A DNA stretch of 32,969 nt, from positions 1 through 32,969 of the forward strand of contig JAPOXO010000116.1 of assembly GCA_026707045.1 (NCBI GenBank), written 5' to 3'. The notes under the pieces are model-generated. The model saw only the letters and a list, made by a program, of their open reading frames with translations, searched no databases and was not told the DNA's origin. This DNA is from Gammaproteobacteria bacterium. Its GTDB lineage: Bacteria > Pseudomonadota > Gammaproteobacteria > Pseudomonadales > Azotimanducaceae. Both the position numbers and the translations under genes were made by a program. Of the stretch, positions 31,778 through 32,969 are shown piece by piece. Positions within the stretch are counted from its first letter, which is position 1, and every line of letters begins with the position of its first letter.

Positions 31778-32969
31778 ATGCACAGGTTGCTCCGTCGAGG
31801 CAAATCGATTGAATCTTTGATTCAAGAGGCCGAGGATTTGCGCAATGAAGCAGGAGACGCCTCATTGTCCGCGGATTCTGCAAAGGATCAGTTAGCCGTC
31901 TCCTATGGTTTTTTCTCTTGGCGACAAATGGAAGTGTATGTGGTCCAACAAAGTCAGCAGTCCGATGCATTCTTATTCCTGGCTTGTCTCACTTACTCTC
32001 CGTCGGATCACACAAGTCTCAGAAGAAGTGCGCGCTCAAAGCTGGAAGACGATCCGTCTTTGGCCAATAGGGATGTTTACCATGCCGCAACGGTGGGAAA
32101 TGTTGGTGCTGTAGAGAAATTTCTAAACAACGATCCAGGTCTTTTGTATCGACGAGGCGGATTTTTTGATTGGGAACCCCTGCTCTACGCCTGCTACTCC
32201 CGTCTAAATCTCTCCGATCATTCCACATTCGACGTAGCCAAATTGCTTTTGGATAGGGGAGCAGATGCGAATGCTCACTACATGTGGGGTGGGCAATATC
32301 GCTTCACAGCTTTGACAGGCGCATTTGGTGAAGGCGAGATGGGACCATCAAATCAGCAGGAACACGAAGACTGCGTCGAGCTTGCAAATCTTCTTCTTAG
32401 CGGTGGCGCCGACCCTAACGACGGACAGGCCTTGTACAACCGAATGTTTGAACCCGGTCAGTGGTGGATTGAAATGCTGCTCGAACACGGATTGAATCAT
32501 AAACACACGGTGAATTGGTTAGAAGAAGATGGAGACCGTCTGGTTCCTAGCCAGGAACGAATACTTGACTACCAATTGCGCTGGGCGGTTGAAAAAGGCC
32601 ATATTGATCGGGCTCGACTATTGATTCGAGCGGGAGCCGACGCAACTGCGAAAAACCGGTTTGGCGATTCGTACTCCACGATAGCCTTTAAGCGTGGCGA
32701 TTTGGATTTCAGTGAGGAACTGGCTTCGCTTGGATCGCAAAAGCAGGAGCTTCCTGAAGTCGAGAGATTTATCGCGGTTTGTATGAGCGGCAATATATGG
32801 GAAGCAAAAGCTCTTCTCGAGCAAAATCCAGACTTAGTCAGTCAAGCCGAGACGGACTACGCCGATACTGTTGGCAAGGCCTCTGGCGAGGGCAATCTTA
32901 AGGGTTTAAAAGTATTTCACGAGCTTGGCTTCAATCTCAACAAAATGCAGGGTCAAACACCTTTACACC
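31778..32969 (+). CDS. Ankyrin-repeat protein (C-terminus off the right edge)
   Basis: At least 397 codons, open through the window end. The first 60 residues, with LSADSAKDQLAVSYGFFSWRQMEVYV at their core, resemble the short N-terminal region found in many bacterial ankyrin proteins, where a phrase like AQLVIAREYGFPSWPKL precedes the repeats. Several ankyrin units follow (NRDVYHAATVGNVGAVEKFL, DWEPLLYACYSRL, FDVAKLLLDRGADANA, RWAVEKGHIDRARLLIRAGADATA). There is no signal peptide. AGAGGTGA lies about ten bases before the ATG at 31778; GTG 31766 is an in-frame alternative. It follows metH after 57 bases on the same strand. It is not a copy of the ankyrin gene at 16.5 kb: the N-terminus and repeat lengths differ. 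Confidence 0.85.
   Translation, partial: MHRLLRRGKSIESLIQEAEDLRNEAGDASLSADSAKDQLAVSYGFFSWRQMEVYVVQQSQQSDAFLFLACLTYSPSDHTSLRRSARSKLEDDPSLANRDVYHAATVGNVGAVEKFLNNDPGLLYRRGGFFDWEPLLYACYSRLNLSDHSTFDVAKLLLDRGADANAHYMWGGQYRFTALTGAFGEGEMGPSNQQEHEDCVELANLLLSGGADPNDGQALYNRMFEPGQWWIEMLLEHGLNHKHTVNWLEEDGDRLVPSQERILDYQLRWAVEKGHIDRARLLIRAGADATAKNRFGDSYSTIAFKRGDLDFSEELASLGSQKQELPEVERFIAVCMSGNIWEAKALLEQNPDLVSQAETDYADTVGKASGEGNLKGLKVFHELGFNLNKMQGQTPLH

Noticed and set aside
1-32969. CRISPR array, tRNA or rRNA genes, insertion sequences, prophage
   Set aside because: No regular repeat-spacer pattern, no tRNA-like or rRNA-like stretch and no transposase or integrase frame was seen.

Overview
The window is about 33 kb of densely coded bacterial DNA with moderate GC (judged by eye). 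An NfuA-type iron-sulfur protein, a full-length cobalamin-dependent MetH, small secreted class I cytochromes and Shine-Dalgarno starts suggest a proteobacterium, most likely a gammaproteobacterium of marine or similar habitat. This placement is inference; there is no rRNA or tRNA gene in the window to fix it. No CRISPR array, insertion sequence or phage gene was seen.

Left part (1-14.4 kb): a SulP-type anion transporter runs off the left edge on the minus strand. Divergent from it is a 3,403-residue type I polyketide synthase (PKS). Its order reads KS-AT-DH-MT-psiKR-ER-KR-ACP, the layout of a highly reducing, C-methylating iterative PKS, followed in the same chain by a second KS and a remnant AT that has lost its catalytic residues. 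The PKS has no thioesterase. Five bases after its stop lies a convergent gene pair encoding an alpha/beta-hydrolase and a Sfp-type phosphopantetheinyl transferase. Divergent from the pair is a free-standing acyl carrier protein followed by two perfect hairpins. Together these look like one compact locus for a methyl-branched, reduced acyl chain: the transferase arms both carrier proteins, the main module builds the chain, the terminal KS may pass or condense it onto the free carrier protein, and the hydrolase may release it.

Middle part (14.4-21.1 kb): a secreted quinohemoprotein dehydrogenase like polyvinyl-alcohol dehydrogenase, an ankyrin protein, a microsomal-type epoxide hydrolase, a beta-lactamase-fold serine hydrolase and an acyl-CoA dehydrogenase. 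This looks like an oxidative and hydrolytic set for alcohols, epoxides, esters and acyl-CoAs.

Right part (21.2-33 kb): a divergent EPSP synthase (AroA), an unrecognised exported protein, a single-chain biotin-dependent acyl-CoA carboxylase of the long-chain (LCC) type, a small cytochrome c, NfuA, MetH, and the start of a second ankyrin protein that runs off the right edge. The carboxylase could supply malonyl-type extender units to the PKS, but it is 11 kb away and this link is only a suggestion.
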